Source: Yarrowia lipolytica
Lineage: Eukaryota; Ascomycota; Dipodascomycetes; Dipodascales
DNA: 64,000 bases
Direction: 5' to 3'
NCBI RefSeq assembly: GCF_001761485.1
Contig: NC_090774.1
Span: 3,968,001-4,032,000 of the forward strand
A program made the translations under genes and the position numbers. The notes beneath the pieces were generated by a model. The model was not told where the DNA came from, did no database searches, and saw nothing but the letters and a program-made list of their open reading frames with translations. Numbering within the stretch: position 1 is the stretch's first letter; each line of letters starts with the position of its first letter. Shown here one piece after another: positions 20,599 through 30,363 of the stretch.

Positions 20599-22785
20599 AT
20601 GGGTCTTCGCATGAAATCGGCAACAGGCTTGCTGGTCATTCTCCTGATCGCCTTCGCGCTCCAGCTGGTGGCCGTACTGTCGGTACCCGTCACCAAAACC
20701 ATCTCGCTGGGCTCGTACCAAGACCACAAGTTTGGAGTATTTGGATACTGCAACGTCAAGGATGGAACCTGCTCGCCGGCAGGAGTAGGATACAACCTCG
20801 TGGACTCCGACAACGCAGGCTTCTCGCTGCCCTCCAACGCACGACACACCCTGAGTAACCTGCTCATCGTCCATCCCATCGCCACCGGGTTCACCCTGAT
20901 CCTCACAGTGCTGGCTATGCTGGCTCACATCCAGGGACCGGCCTCGTCCTCAAGATACCTGCTCTTCTGCCTGGTATTTTCGCTGCCCACATTCTTACTG
21001 GTTCTGCTGTCCTTCCTGGTGGATATTCTACTGTTTGTGCCCCACCTCGACTGGGGAGGATGGATCGTGCTGGCCGCCACCATTCTCGTGGCTATTTCTG
21101 GAGTGGTACTCTGTGTTATGCGACGAACACTCTCCTCCAAGAAGGCCATGAAGAAACACCAGCTGGATACCACCAACGAGCTGTCGGCCTTCTCGTCACA
21201 CAAACACCTCAACTCGTTTACCTATTCGTCCAAGGAAAATGTTCCTCAGTTCAGCGAGCTGCGATACGAGACCTCCCACGACACCTCCAAGGACGAGGAA
21301 GTTCTGCCTCTTACCTCCCATGTCTACGAGGAGCCTGGCCATCACGTTGGAGATACGTCTTACGCTTCTCAGGGCACTAACAACTCTCGAGTCAACCTCC
21401 TCACATCGGAGGAGCCCCAGGCACCCAAACGAGAGTCGCCCTTTAAAGATCAGAGACAGGACAGATACACCCCTGACCGATACGGTCCCAGCCCCGACAG
21501 ATACGACCAGGGTGGACCCGGCCGACCTCCAAACGGAAGTCGAGGTGTGCCTCCCAGACGTCCTTCTAACGGACCCACTCCTCCTGGTCAGGGTCCTTCC
21601 CCCACCGGAGCTTATGGCCGAAACAACAATCCCAATTACAACGGTGGTTATAACAACAGACTTCCTCGACCCCGGGGACCTCCTGGCTCTAACAACTCCA
21701 GTCCCTTTCTGGGAGCTAGAAACGGCCCTGGCCTCACACCTCCCCACAATTTGCAAACTGCGACCACAGGCCCCATGCAGCTTCCTGCAGGCACTTACCT
21801 GCCTGGTGAAGAGCCTGCCAACTCTCCTGACACATATGGTCCTGGTGTGATACCAATTCCGGAAATCAGACGTGAGAGCAAGGTGCCTGGTGCTTCTCCC
21901 ACTCCTCCTCCCGTGTCCGGCAACTCTCCCCCCACTGAGACTTCCGAGAGCGGTGTGTCTAGACCCTACAGAGGAAACTACAGCCGGCGAGGCAGTGAGG
22001 CGAGTGCACAGACTCCTCCTAACGCTCAGCCGAACCCTCCCCCCGGAGGCGCTCAGAACTACGAGTATGTTCCTGCTCGACAGCAGTGGAACCTCACCAC
22101 TGAGGAAAGCAACGCTACTGCGCCTGCTCCCGGACCCCAACCTCTTCAGCGAAACCACTCTTACGACACATACAATCCCTACAGAAGTGAGACACCTTCT
22201 GCACCTGGATCTCGAGCCCAGTCTCAAGGTACCGACGATAACCTTGGCACTTTGCATCAGCCTGTTCCTACCACCGTGACTCCCTCCAACTCTGGAGCTC
22301 TCAACAACAAGGACTCTCCTTGGTACTCTCCTCCCGTGGACGAGCAGTTCCGAAACTCTTTCATTCCTGACGCTCCAGTATCGCCCTCCGAGTCCATCTC
22401 GTCCAATTTCACATCAGTGTCCCAGCGGGGTATCAACCCCCGATACTTCGGGGCTGATGGACCTCCAGGAGGCCTCCACCAAGGAGCTCCTCCTCCTCCT
22501 CATATGCGAGGACCCCCACCTCATATGGGAATGGGTGGTCCCAACATGGGTGGCCACAACATGGGTGGCCACAACATGGGTGGTCCTCCTCCCAATATGG
22601 GTCCTCGACCTCCTTATGGTGGCGGGGGACCTGGTCATGGCAATAAGCACGATCTCTTGCTTTCGGGCAACCCCGACTTCCAGTTCCAGCCTCAAACTCG
22701 GCGAAAACCTGGTCGCGGCGGTCGACCCGGCATGTCTCCTGCTAGCTTAATGGGCCGAGATACCGGACCATACAGCATGAGATGA
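20599..22785 (+). CDS. RIM9: pH-response regulator RIM9/palI
   Basis: Plasma-membrane component of the Rim101/PacC alkaline-pH sensing pathway, which assists the Rim21/palH sensor. The product has 728 residues. Four membrane segments at about 9-29, 88-109, 119-147 and 153-175, with Cys51 and Cys58 in the first outer loop (FGYCNVKDGTC), match the SUR7/PalI family. The long cytoplasmic tail (from about 180) is Pro/Gly/Asn/Ser-rich and disordered, as in filamentous-fungus palI rather than the short S. cerevisiae Rim9. Near the end a MGGHN unit repeats (about residues 650-662). Single exon. A second Met at residue 5 could also start the protein. Confidence 0.92.
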   Translation: MGLRMKSATGLLVILLIAFALQLVAVLSVPVTKTISLGSYQDHKFGVFGYCNVKDGTCSPAGVGYNLVDSDNAGFSLPSNARHTLSNLLIVHPIATGFTLILTVLAMLAHIQGPASSSRYLLFCLVFSLPTFLLVLLSFLVDILLFVPHLDWGGWIVLAATILVAISGVVLCVMRRTLSSKKAMKKHQLDTTNELSAFSSHKHLNSFTYSSKENVPQFSELRYETSHDTSKDEEVLPLTSHVYEEPGHHVGDTSYASQGTNNSRVNLLTSEEPQAPKRESPFKDQRQDRYTPDRYGPSPDRYDQGGPGRPPNGSRGVPPRRPSNGPTPPGQGPSPTGAYGRNNNPNYNGGYNNRLPRPRGPPGSNNSSPFLGARNGPGLTPPHNLQTATTGPMQLPAGTYLPGEEPANSPDTYGPGVIPIPEIRRESKVPGASPTPPPVSGNSPPTETSESGVSRPYRGNYSRRGSEASAQTPPNAQPNPPPGGAQNYEYVPARQQWNLTTEESNATAPAPGPQPLQRNHSYDTYNPYRSETPSAPGSRAQSQGTDDNLGTLHQPVPTTVTPSNSGALNNKDSPWYSPPVDEQFRNSFIPDAPVSPSESISSNFTSVSQRGINPRYFGADGPPGGLHQGAPPPPHMRGPPPHMGMGGPNMGGHNMGGHNMGGPPPNMGPRPPYGGGGPGHGNKHDLLLSGNPDFQFQPQTRRKPGRGGRPGMSPASLMGRDTGPYSMR

Positions 22786-23036
22786 ACAACTTAATCAGGC
22801 ACTCTAGAGCCTGGTTAATACTTTTTATTCTAGGCGTTGTAATTAATTTATTTGGTTGGTTAACACTGTGCGAGTGTGTAGGATGGGGTCTGGGTTGCGT
22901 ATGCGTTTACTTAACATTAACGAGTCATCAATTTATCTTATATTCGCAGTTATCTACTCTGCAATTCCCTAAGTAAGATTACATAATATCATGCATAATC
23001 ACTCATTTCAATATATTATCATTACAGACATGCAGC

Positions 23037-24389
23037 TTACTCGGCTCTAATAGCGCTCTCATCCTCCTCGTTCTCGGGTCGGGGCTTGACCACCAGGGGC
23101 TGGCCAGTCAGGCGGAAATAAATGTCCTTGACATCGTCAGTGGTCGACTCGAAATGCGAAGACGAGTCGTAGGACTTGGAGATGAAGACTCCGTCCTTGG
23201 TGCCATCCTCGATGGGCTCGTAGATGTCGGCAATGCCCATCAGGGTCTCCTTTCGGGGACCCAGCAGGTTGAAGGCAGGCTCAAGCTCAATGTGGGGCTT
23301 GTCGGTCTCGATGATGGTGGAGACAATGGCCAGGTAGTGGTCCTTGGCGCAGACGTTGTGGGCAGAAGACATGACAGCAATATAAATGTCGTTCTTTCGC
23401 TGGACCTGGTTCTGGGGGATGATGATCTGAACAGAGTCCAGGTTGCCAGTGTTGGGCACGGGGTGGTCCAAAATGCACATGGCTCGGATAACCTTCTGGC
23501 CAGTCTTCTTGACCTTCTCAGGGAAGTAGGTGGGATCACCGATGACAATGGGAGCGGAAGCAACCTCGCCCTCAGACTTGACACCAGTCACCTTGCCGTC
23601 CTCACCGTAGACAATCTCGTCAACGGGCTTGTTAAGCATGAAGGTACCTCCGTAGATGGCGGAGAGACGGGCAAAACCCTGGGGCAGCTCACCCAGACCG
23701 TAGACGGGGTAGATGTAAGGAGACTTTCCGTATCGGGCCATGGAGTTGAGGTAGAGGGCGATTCGCTCCACGGTCTCTCGAGCAGGCTGCTTGAGGTAGT
23801 CGTCGTTGGTCCACAGAGCCATAGAGTGGCCCACAAAGTCCCGAGTGCCGGTCTCAAGACCAAACTTGAGGTAGACCTCGGACATGGTGTTGGTGTCGAG
23901 CTTGAGGCCCTGGTGGGTGGCGAGATCGTCCTCCTTGTAGCCTCCGACGAACTCGAGGAACTTGGCAAGTCGTCGCTTCTCAAACATACCCATGAGAGAA
24001 GAGTTAATGGCCTCCGATCGGTTGGAGGGCACCTTGGCGATCTTTCCAGATCGGAAAACGAAGGAGCCGGAAATCTGCTTAAAGTCGATGTATCGGGTCA
24101 CGTTGGTGTGCACCAGAATGTTGGAAAGCTCTCCATTGGCCATGAGGAATTTAGGGATCAGATCCACGTTCCAGTCTCGGTCTCGGCCCAGTCCGTCGGG
24201 CTTGGTGTCCTCCTTGCCAGGTCTGAACTTCTTGTAGAGCTGGGTAAGGTTGAGAGAAGCAGACTCTCCACCGTAGTGGTCCTGCCGGTCAATGTGCAAC
24301 ACCTTCTTGCCCTCGACGGATAGGATACCGGAGAGAATGCACTCGGTAAGGCCCGTGCCGAGCACAATGACGTCGTATTTTTCGTCCAT
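23037..24389 (-). CDS. GDI1: Rab GDP-dissociation inhibitor
   Basis: Extracts GDP-bound, prenylated Rab GTPases from membranes and recycles them in the cytosol; essential for secretion in yeast. It has 450 residues, almost the same as S. cerevisiae Gdi1. The N-terminal FAD-like fold starts [20 protein letters not shown], with [17 protein letters not shown] after it; the Rab-binding platform and [11 protein letters not shown] follow. The C-terminus ([17 protein letters not shown]) lacks the long tail of REP/MRS6, so this is GDI and not the escort protein. Single exon, ATG start, convergent with RIM9 (about 250 bp apart). Confidence 0.97.
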   Translation of the reverse strand: MDEKYDVIVLGTGLTECILSGILSVEGKKVLHIDRQDHYGGESASLNLTQLYKKFRPGKEDTKPDGLGRDRDWNVDLIPKFLMANGELSNILVHTNVTRYIDFKQISGSFVFRSGKIAKVPSNRSEAINSSLMGMFEKRRLAKFLEFVGGYKEDDLATHQGLKLDTNTMSEVYLKFGLETGTRDFVGHSMALWTNDDYLKQPARETVERIALYLNSMARYGKSPYIYPVYGLGELPQGFARLSAIYGGTFMLNKPVDEIVYGEDGKVTGVKSEGEVASAPIVIGDPTYFPEKVKKTGQKVIRAMCILDHPVPNTGNLDSVQIIIPQNQVQRKNDIYIAVMSSAHNVCAKDHYLAIVSTIIETDKPHIELEPAFNLLGPRKETLMGIADIYEPIEDGTKDGVFISKSYDSSSHFESTTDDVKDIYFRLTGQPLVVKPRPENEEDESAIRAE

Positions 24390-25467
24390 GATGATATGTG
24401 GGTTGTTGTATAAGAAGGGTTCAAGAGAGAGGTTCCACGAAGGCTAGCGTAAGGTGTTGCTTAAGGGACGTGGTTGATTAGGGTTGCGTTACCCGGATTT
24501 GGTTACTAGTGCAATCTGGGTTAGGTCTTTCCGTGGAAGGTGACACTATAAAGTACAAGCTATGGTAGGGAGGTAGAGTCAGTTGTCGTTTAATCATGAC
24601 AGGTACCCGCCTCCCCAGCTCTCATCATAGTGTAGCGACTCATCTCTAGATTCGCCATATCGCTACGTGGCCATGCATGGTTGCACGGTTGGGACACCCG
24701 TCATGCAGAATCAGGGATGTTAATAGCCACACAAGGCTTGGAGGTGTGAGTGCGGCAGTGCGACTGAAAGAGTTAGCCTGTGATCAGTGAGACAATTGAG
24801 TGTTTATCTGGGTGAATTGATAAGTTGTATACGTTCATATCGTTTATTGATGATTGCGTGGCCATCGTAACAGCACGTGCATATTCTCAGCAGTACTCAT
24901 GTGTGTCTCCTGGGAGCTGAGTTGTTGCTGCGGTTACCATCATCATGATCGTATCCTCGTAATTTTAGCCATACGAGTACGATACCATTGCAGGTACTTG
25001 TACTGTATTGATACGAGGCGAGCAGAGTCGATATAGAGCACATAACGATAGGGAAAGAGTGGGACAATTGCTAGAAACTATGGCGTTCCTATTGTTTTTG
25101 TTCTTCCCTCTCTCCAGATAAATTTCTCATAACCTGCCTTAACCATGGCTTGAGAATCATTTCCCTCTGAATTTTCACTTTTGATCAGAAAAAAGTAACG
25201 TTCCACCGTTCTGATGGATATGTACTGCGGCTTTAGAGGTCCTATTTAGGAAACTACATGCGACGATTGGATATGAATAACACCGATTTCAAGCTGACTC
25301 TTCGATGCCGAGTGCTTTTGTCTTCTCCACCCCCACATCCAGTACCCCCACATTCAACCCCCCACACCAGATTATTGAGTACATGTTTAGGCAACCTTAT
25401 ACGGCTCTAGACCAGTGATAAGTAAGAGTCAAATTCATCCTTCTCGAAACATCACAACGACAGTGAA
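24390..25467. promoter_or_regulatory. Divergent spacer between GDI1 and the ABC ATPase gene
   Basis: About 1.1 kb serving two promoters. No convincing ORF. Motifs of the scattered TACTTGTAC/ACGAGTACG type occur at about 24974 and 24994. No clear TATA box was identified for either gene. Confidence 0.4.
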
Positions 25468-26970
25468 ATGACTCGATTGCCGCTGATATCGATAAAAGAC
25501 GCGAAGTTCCGCATGATTGGGGCCCTGGCCTCGTCAGGATCCAACCCTTACATTTTCCCCAATCCCATTTCGCTGACAATCAACCCGGATGAGAAATGGG
25601 TCATCAGTGGACCTCGAAAGTCGCAATTGATGTCCATTCTGGCCGCCAAACATGTATCAGATCCACCTCTGGGCCGGCAGTACCCTTTCCTCAAGAAAAA
25701 ACGGGTTCCCAGCCAAGTCATCCAGACGCTGGAGTTCCGAGGATCAATCAACATGGGTCACTTGTCAGCTCGATATGAGTTCTTCAAGGACGAGTTCGAC
25801 ATGACTCTCATCGAGGAGCTCAAGCGAGCCTCCCGTGATCCCGCAACCGCGATGGACGACATTCCCCAGTTGCTGAAGATGTTGGAGCTGGACCAAATTG
25901 GTGATCGATGGTTTGGAGCTCTTTCCAACGGGCAGACCCGGCGATCTCGAATCGCCAAGGCTCTCATGAAGCATCCCGAGCTTCTGCTCATCGACGACCC
26001 CTTCCTTGGTCTCGATCCCGGTGCCGCTGACCTTGTCAGCAATGTCTGCAAGGAATTGCCTGAGACCAGAGGTACACACGCCATTCTGGGTCTGAGATCC
26101 CACGAGACGGTCCCCGACTGGATCACCCACGTGGCTTACGCCGATAAGTCTGGAATCGTGGTTGCAGGAGAGAAATCTCTTTCTGGTGAGCTTCTCGAGA
26201 AGGCAAAGACTAAGCATGACGAAAAGATCTTTCTCCGAGGAGAACGAGCCAAACAGGCCCGGGAGAAACTGGCCTCTGATCAGGACGCCCCCTCTGTACT
26301 GACCATGAACTCCGTGGATGTAACTTACTCCGGAAAGCCTGTTCTCTCCAGCCTGTCGTGGGACGTCAAGCCTGGACAAAAGTGGCATCTGCGAGGAGTC
26401 AATGGAGCTGGAAAATCTACTCTCCTATCTCTGATCACAGCTGACCACCCTCAGTCCTGGAACGAGAAGATTGTCATGTGCGGAACTCCTCGAGAAGTTG
26501 GAAACCACTCTTACTTCTCTATCAATAATAGAATTGGCCATACCTCTCCCGAAATCCACGCTCTGTTCCCCAAGACTCAGACCGTGACTGAAGCTATTGA
26601 CACGGGGTACATTGTTGGAAGTAACATTCCTCCCAAGAACCTCACTCCCGAGCAGAAAGAGAAGCGAGATAGTCTTATTTCGCACTTTGAGCTTGACGCT
26701 GAGCGAGACACGCCCTTCAACGACCTGACTGTTAGCCAGCAGAAGGTGGTTCTCTTCATCAGAGCTGTCATCAAAAACCCAGACATTCTGATTCTCGATG
26801 AGGCTCTTTCTGGTATGGACGACGACGCTGTCGATCTCTGTAAGGAGATGATGGAGTCTTGGCCTGGCTCTGTGATTGCCGTTGCTCATCTGGACGAAGA
26901 GCTCCCCAGCTGCACCCATTATATCCAGCTCAAGCCCAACGCTGAGCCTGCCGAAACCGGCCAGCTGTAA
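25468..26970 (+). CDS. Soluble twin-NBD ABC ATPase (YDR061W/ModF-like)
   Basis: Two ABC nucleotide-binding domains in one 500-residue chain with no membrane segment, like S. cerevisiae YDR061W and bacterial ModF; the function is unknown. NBD1 has a degenerate Walker A (GPRKSQ, residues 48-53), a usable signature LSNGQ (152-156) and Walker B LLLIDDPFLGLD (about 172). NBD2 has an intact Walker A GVNGAGKST (about 310), a degenerate signature (LTVSQQ, about 420) and Walker B ILILDEALSGMD (about 440), with H-loop AHLDEE. In a head-to-tail dimer this would leave one composite ATP site with both good halves. Single exon with true ATG. Confidence 0.88.
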   Translation: MTRLPLISIKDAKFRMIGALASSGSNPYIFPNPISLTINPDEKWVISGPRKSQLMSILAAKHVSDPPLGRQYPFLKKKRVPSQVIQTLEFRGSINMGHLSARYEFFKDEFDMTLIEELKRASRDPATAMDDIPQLLKMLELDQIGDRWFGALSNGQTRRSRIAKALMKHPELLLIDDPFLGLDPGAADLVSNVCKELPETRGTHAILGLRSHETVPDWITHVAYADKSGIVVAGEKSLSGELLEKAKTKHDEKIFLRGERAKQAREKLASDQDAPSVLTMNSVDVTYSGKPVLSSLSWDVKPGQKWHLRGVNGAGKSTLLSLITADHPQSWNEKIVMCGTPREVGNHSYFSINNRIGHTSPEIHALFPKTQTVTEAIDTGYIVGSNIPPKNLTPEQKEKRDSLISHFELDAERDTPFNDLTVSQQKVVLFIRAVIKNPDILILDEALSGMDDDAVDLCKEMMESWPGSVIAVAHLDEELPSCTHYIQLKPNAEPAETGQL

Positions 26971-27325
26971 TTAGTGACACCCGAAAAACACCCCTGGATC
27001 ATGCCATTTCAGAATTGGTGACCCAGGCCCATTAACACTCTGACACTGAACTGTCGTGTTTATTTATACAATAAAATTCATCTTGAGATTGTAGGTTGCT
27101 GGGTCAACTTTGTACCCGAGAAGTAGCCGTACTAGTGAATCAAAATCGAGCACGGCTTTGTTCATTCCAGAACATCGTTCTGTGTCCAAAGGCTCAGTTC
27201 TGTTTTGTAGCACACAGTAGATATGCTTGCAGACCCATTAACCGCTCATACACACAATCGTACATAAAGTTCAGACTGTTAACATCACATCACATCAGCA
27301 TCTTCTAAACACACCAGGAACCACA
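26971..27325. promoter_or_regulatory. Spacer and promoter of the GMF/AIM7 gene
   Basis: 355 bp containing the 3' end of the ABC ATPase transcript (AATAAAA at about 27070) and the promoter of the next gene. A short plus-strand frame (27096-27308) has no features. Confidence 0.4.
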
Positions 27326-27836
27326 ATGGTGAGTATTCGACGTTGCGACACCCGCCATACAGACCTAACACAGTCTCTTTACACCTTCCCCGACTCTACT
27401 CTCAAGGATCTTAACAAGTTCCGATTCGCTAGTGCCCGAGTGGACAAACCCCAGGCTATGATCTGTGAGTATCAGTGACGACATGGCTCGCGACATTCAA
27501 CTAACACAAGTGGAAATCAACAAGAACGACTACTCCATCCAGATTGCCGATACTGACGATGACTACCCCTTCTCTTCTTCTGAGGAGCTCGTTGAGAACC
27601 TTCCCGACAACACCCCCCGATACATTGTGCTTAGTCACCCTATCGACAAGCCTGACGGACGAAAATCCTCTGTGCTAGCAATGATCTATTACAGACCTGC
27701 CACTTCTACTCAGGAGGCTCGAATGCTGTACGCTGGAGCTGTTGAGCTTGTCCGAGGCAAGGCTGGTGTCAGCAAGTTCATCGAGATTGACGACGAGGAG
27801 GAGTTTGAGAACCTCGCTGAGCTGGTTCAGGAATAG
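27326..27836 (+). CDS. AIM7: Glia maturation factor homologue (ADF-H domain)
   Basis: ADF-homology protein that binds the Arp2/3 complex and promotes actin-branch removal. Three exons: 27326-27328 (the ATG alone), 27374-27464 and 27511-27836. Introns are 45 and 46 bp, start GTGAGTA, and end CTAACACAG and CTAACACAAG. The spliced product has 139 residues, beginning MSLYTFPDSTLKDLNKFR and matching yeast Aim7 through LPDNTPRYIVLSHP, the YYRP segment and MLYAGAVELVR. Length and motifs fit GMF rather than cofilin. Without splicing, only the C-terminal part would be seen. Confidence 0.93.
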
Positions 27837-27966
27837 ACACCACAACAAACACACTAATTACATTTCATGTAACATAGATAGATGTAATGACTAGATAATG
27901 ACAATGAATAATCCCATATGACTATTTACGCTAATGAAAATGACAATAATAATTTAGTAAAAAGTG

Positions 27967-30363
27967 TTACAGCTGGGAGAAGATCTCCTTAGTGGGATCC
28001 TTGCAAGTGAAGAGTTGGTAGATGTAGTCAGAAGTAATTGGACCCAATTTCTTGCCAGCTGAAAGGCCAGTACCAACCAGAAGCTTTGGTCCCTTCTCGT
28101 CGAATGCCTTGGCCAAGGCCTGTGCAGATTCAAACTGGTCGCTGATGTTCTTGGCAGCCTGGAGAGTGACTCGCTTCTGCTGTTCTATCATAGATCTCAG
28201 ACACTCCTTCTTGGTCTTATAGGACTTGGTTTCAGAGCTGTAAAGCTCGAGCTTCTGGCGATAGGGTTGCAGAGAACGACCCAGATGCATCTGACAAATG
28301 TACTCGGCGAGCTCCTTATCGGTGTTGAAGTCCACTGGCTTGTAGCTGAGCGTCAAGTACAGAGTGTTAACAAAATGACGGACCCGATGGACCTTCTCCT
28401 CGTTGCCACTGATATCCTTCTTGGGAAGGTATCCAGTCCCGCCCAGTTGCTTCTTGTGCTTGTCTGCCTCCACTGCGTGAAAAAGACTTTGAAGAGCCTT
28501 TTCCAGTCCTTGGGTTAGAAGCACAGCAATCTTGCATCCACACAGAGCTGGACTCTTCCTGATCTCAGACATCGTCTCCATTCCATTCTCAAGCTCAGCC
28601 AGTCGCATAAGCTCCTTAGCTGTGAAGACAATAAGTGCAAAGTCCTCTCTCTTGGTTCCTGGGGTAACTGGGTTATACACATCCTTCTCCTGGTCGTAGA
28701 CACACGTGTAGTGACGGTCATACACGATCTGACTGTATTCGCATCCTGCCACGGGAGTCGGGGAATGAAATTTGAACTCGGGGACGTCAAGCTCCTTTCT
28801 CTGAGTCTCGAGAACCTGAAAGAGCTTCTTGTTTTGCTTGAGGCGCTCGTCCAATAAGGTGGTCAGCTCATGTTTGGTGTCCTTGTGACTTGATCTCTTC
28901 CTGTTGGCGTCCTTGAGCTCCTTCTTGTTGGTTGTCGTCTTTGGTGTAGCCGTTGAAGGTGAGCCAGCCACGACGAATTTAGGCATGCGCGGTTGGTGAT
29001 TCCTGCCGAATGTCGTTGCCTTAGACTTCGCAAAGTTCGCTAGATCATTACCACTGTTTCTTGCGAACAACAACCCAACGAAACGGGCGGCGGATGTCTC
29101 TGGAGAAACCATGTCGACAGGAGACGAGATCTCGACAGGACATGTTGCCATGGGTGCATTTTCTCGCACAGGTGAAGAGTTTGCTGGTGCCTCTTGAACA
29201 GGGGAAACCGGGACAACGGGAGGTGACGACAAAGCCATGGCAGGAGACGCATGCACCGGAGTAGCCATGTCAGGGGATAGGGGTCCAAAAGGGGAGGACG
29301 ATTCGACAGAAGGAGGTGATGCTGAGTCTGCAACGGTTGCAGTAACTGGGAGTGTGGCTGAGGAGGAAAGTAATGGGGTTGCTGTCGTGACCGCTGGTGA
29401 AGAAGCATCTGTAGTTGTTGTCACAATTGGTGAAGATGGAGCGGTGACTGCAACTGGAGAAGAACATGTGGACGAAGCTGCTGATGAGGGAGTAGCAGCA
29501 CCAACAGGAGGTTCTGACTCCTCAGCAGCCTTCTCGGCGTGCTTCTCTTTAGTCGACTCAATGGGCTTCTCGGTGGACCCCTCAGAAGACTTAACAGTGG
29601 ACTCTTCAGAAGTCTTGGAAGTAGGCTTAGGTGGCGATTCCTCCGCTAGCTTCTGGTCTGGCTTCCCAACAGGTGTGGGGGTGGTATTCTGAGGCAATGG
29701 TGCATTCTTCAGAGGCGGCGAGTCGTCAATGATGATAACAGGGGACGCAGCAACCAGTGGCGCTGGAGTGTGCATCTTAGATGCTGAAGATCCCACAAGT
29801 GATGCTGGAGGATTCCCATGTGGCATTTGAGACTGTCCATAGGGCAAGTGAGTATGCAGAAGAGGTGAATTGGACTGAGGTCGATGTACATTAGTTGGTG
29901 TATTGCCACAGTAGCCTGGGAAGGGATGTGACTTGACTGTACTCTGGTAGTTTCCCTGGAATTCAGGTGAGGGAGACCAAGCGGTAGTAGGAGGACAGTA
30001 ACCAGGGGCACCAGGTCCATATCCAGTCATATATCCGGGGGCTACGTGATGGGGGGTATGTGGAGGAGCTGGAGAGGTATAACTGGGTGCAGCAGTGTGG
30101 CGTGAGGGAGGAGCTGTGCGAGGAGCTGTGTTTGGTGTTGCCATTTTTGGGGTGGGAGCTCGAGGAGCAGCAGTTTGTCGAGATACAGGTGCCCGAGGAG
30201 GTGAGTCCAGGATAACCACGTTTGAGGTCCCGTATTCCTTCTCCATGTTCGCCTTGGCCTTCCGGAGGTTGGCTTGATGCTGGGCCCACTGCTCCTCAGA
30301 TAAAAGAGACTTCAATTGCATCTGGATCTGTCTCTCTGTCTCGATTCTAGCCTTTCTTGACAT
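27967..30363 (-). CDS. EME1: EME1/MMS4-like subunit of the Mus81 endonuclease
   Basis: Probable non-catalytic partner of Mus81 in the structure-specific nuclease that cuts branched DNA in recombination. It has 798 residues. The N-terminus is a charged helix (RIETERQIQMQLKSLLSEEQ), residues about 60-450 are Ser/Thr/Pro-rich low-complexity sequence, and the last 330 carry a diverged ERCC4-type fold: ALIVFTAKELMRLAE, CGCKIAVLLTQGLEKAL, then a HhH-like end. The C-terminus SDYIYQLFTCKDPTKEI closely parallels S. cerevisiae Mms4 (KRLYKLFTCTDPNDTIE). No catalytic ERKxxxD motif is visible, fitting EME1. The start ATG follows TGA directly and lies inside the end of the upstream frame, so the N-terminus may be wrong. 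Confidence 0.72.
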   Translation of the reverse strand: MSRKARIETERQIQMQLKSLLSEEQWAQHQANLRKAKANMEKEYGTSNVVILDSPPRAPVSRQTAAPRAPTPKMATPNTAPRTAPPSRHTAAPSYTSPAPPHTPHHVAPGYMTGYGPGAPGYCPPTTAWSPSPEFQGNYQSTVKSHPFPGYCGNTPTNVHRPQSNSPLLHTHLPYGQSQMPHGNPPASLVGSSASKMHTPAPLVAASPVIIIDDSPPLKNAPLPQNTTPTPVGKPDQKLAEESPPKPTSKTSEESTVKSSEGSTEKPIESTKEKHAEKAAEESEPPVGAATPSSAASSTCSSPVAVTAPSSPIVTTTTDASSPAVTTATPLLSSSATLPVTATVADSASPPSVESSSPFGPLSPDMATPVHASPAMALSSPPVVPVSPVQEAPANSSPVRENAPMATCPVEISSPVDMVSPETSAARFVGLLFARNSGNDLANFAKSKATTFGRNHQPRMPKFVVAGSPSTATPKTTTNKKELKDANRKRSSHKDTKHELTTLLDERLKQNKKLFQVLETQRKELDVPEFKFHSPTPVAGCEYSQIVYDRHYTCVYDQEKDVYNPVTPGTKREDFALIVFTAKELMRLAELENGMETMSEIRKSPALCGCKIAVLLTQGLEKALQSLFHAVEADKHKKQLGGTGYLPKKDISGNEEKVHRVRHFVNTLYLTLSYKPVDFNTDKELAEYICQMHLGRSLQPYRQKLELYSSETKSYKTKKECLRSMIEQQKRVTLQAAKNISDQFESAQALAKAFDEKGPKLLVGTGLSAGKKLGPITSDYIYQLFTCKDPTKEIFSQL

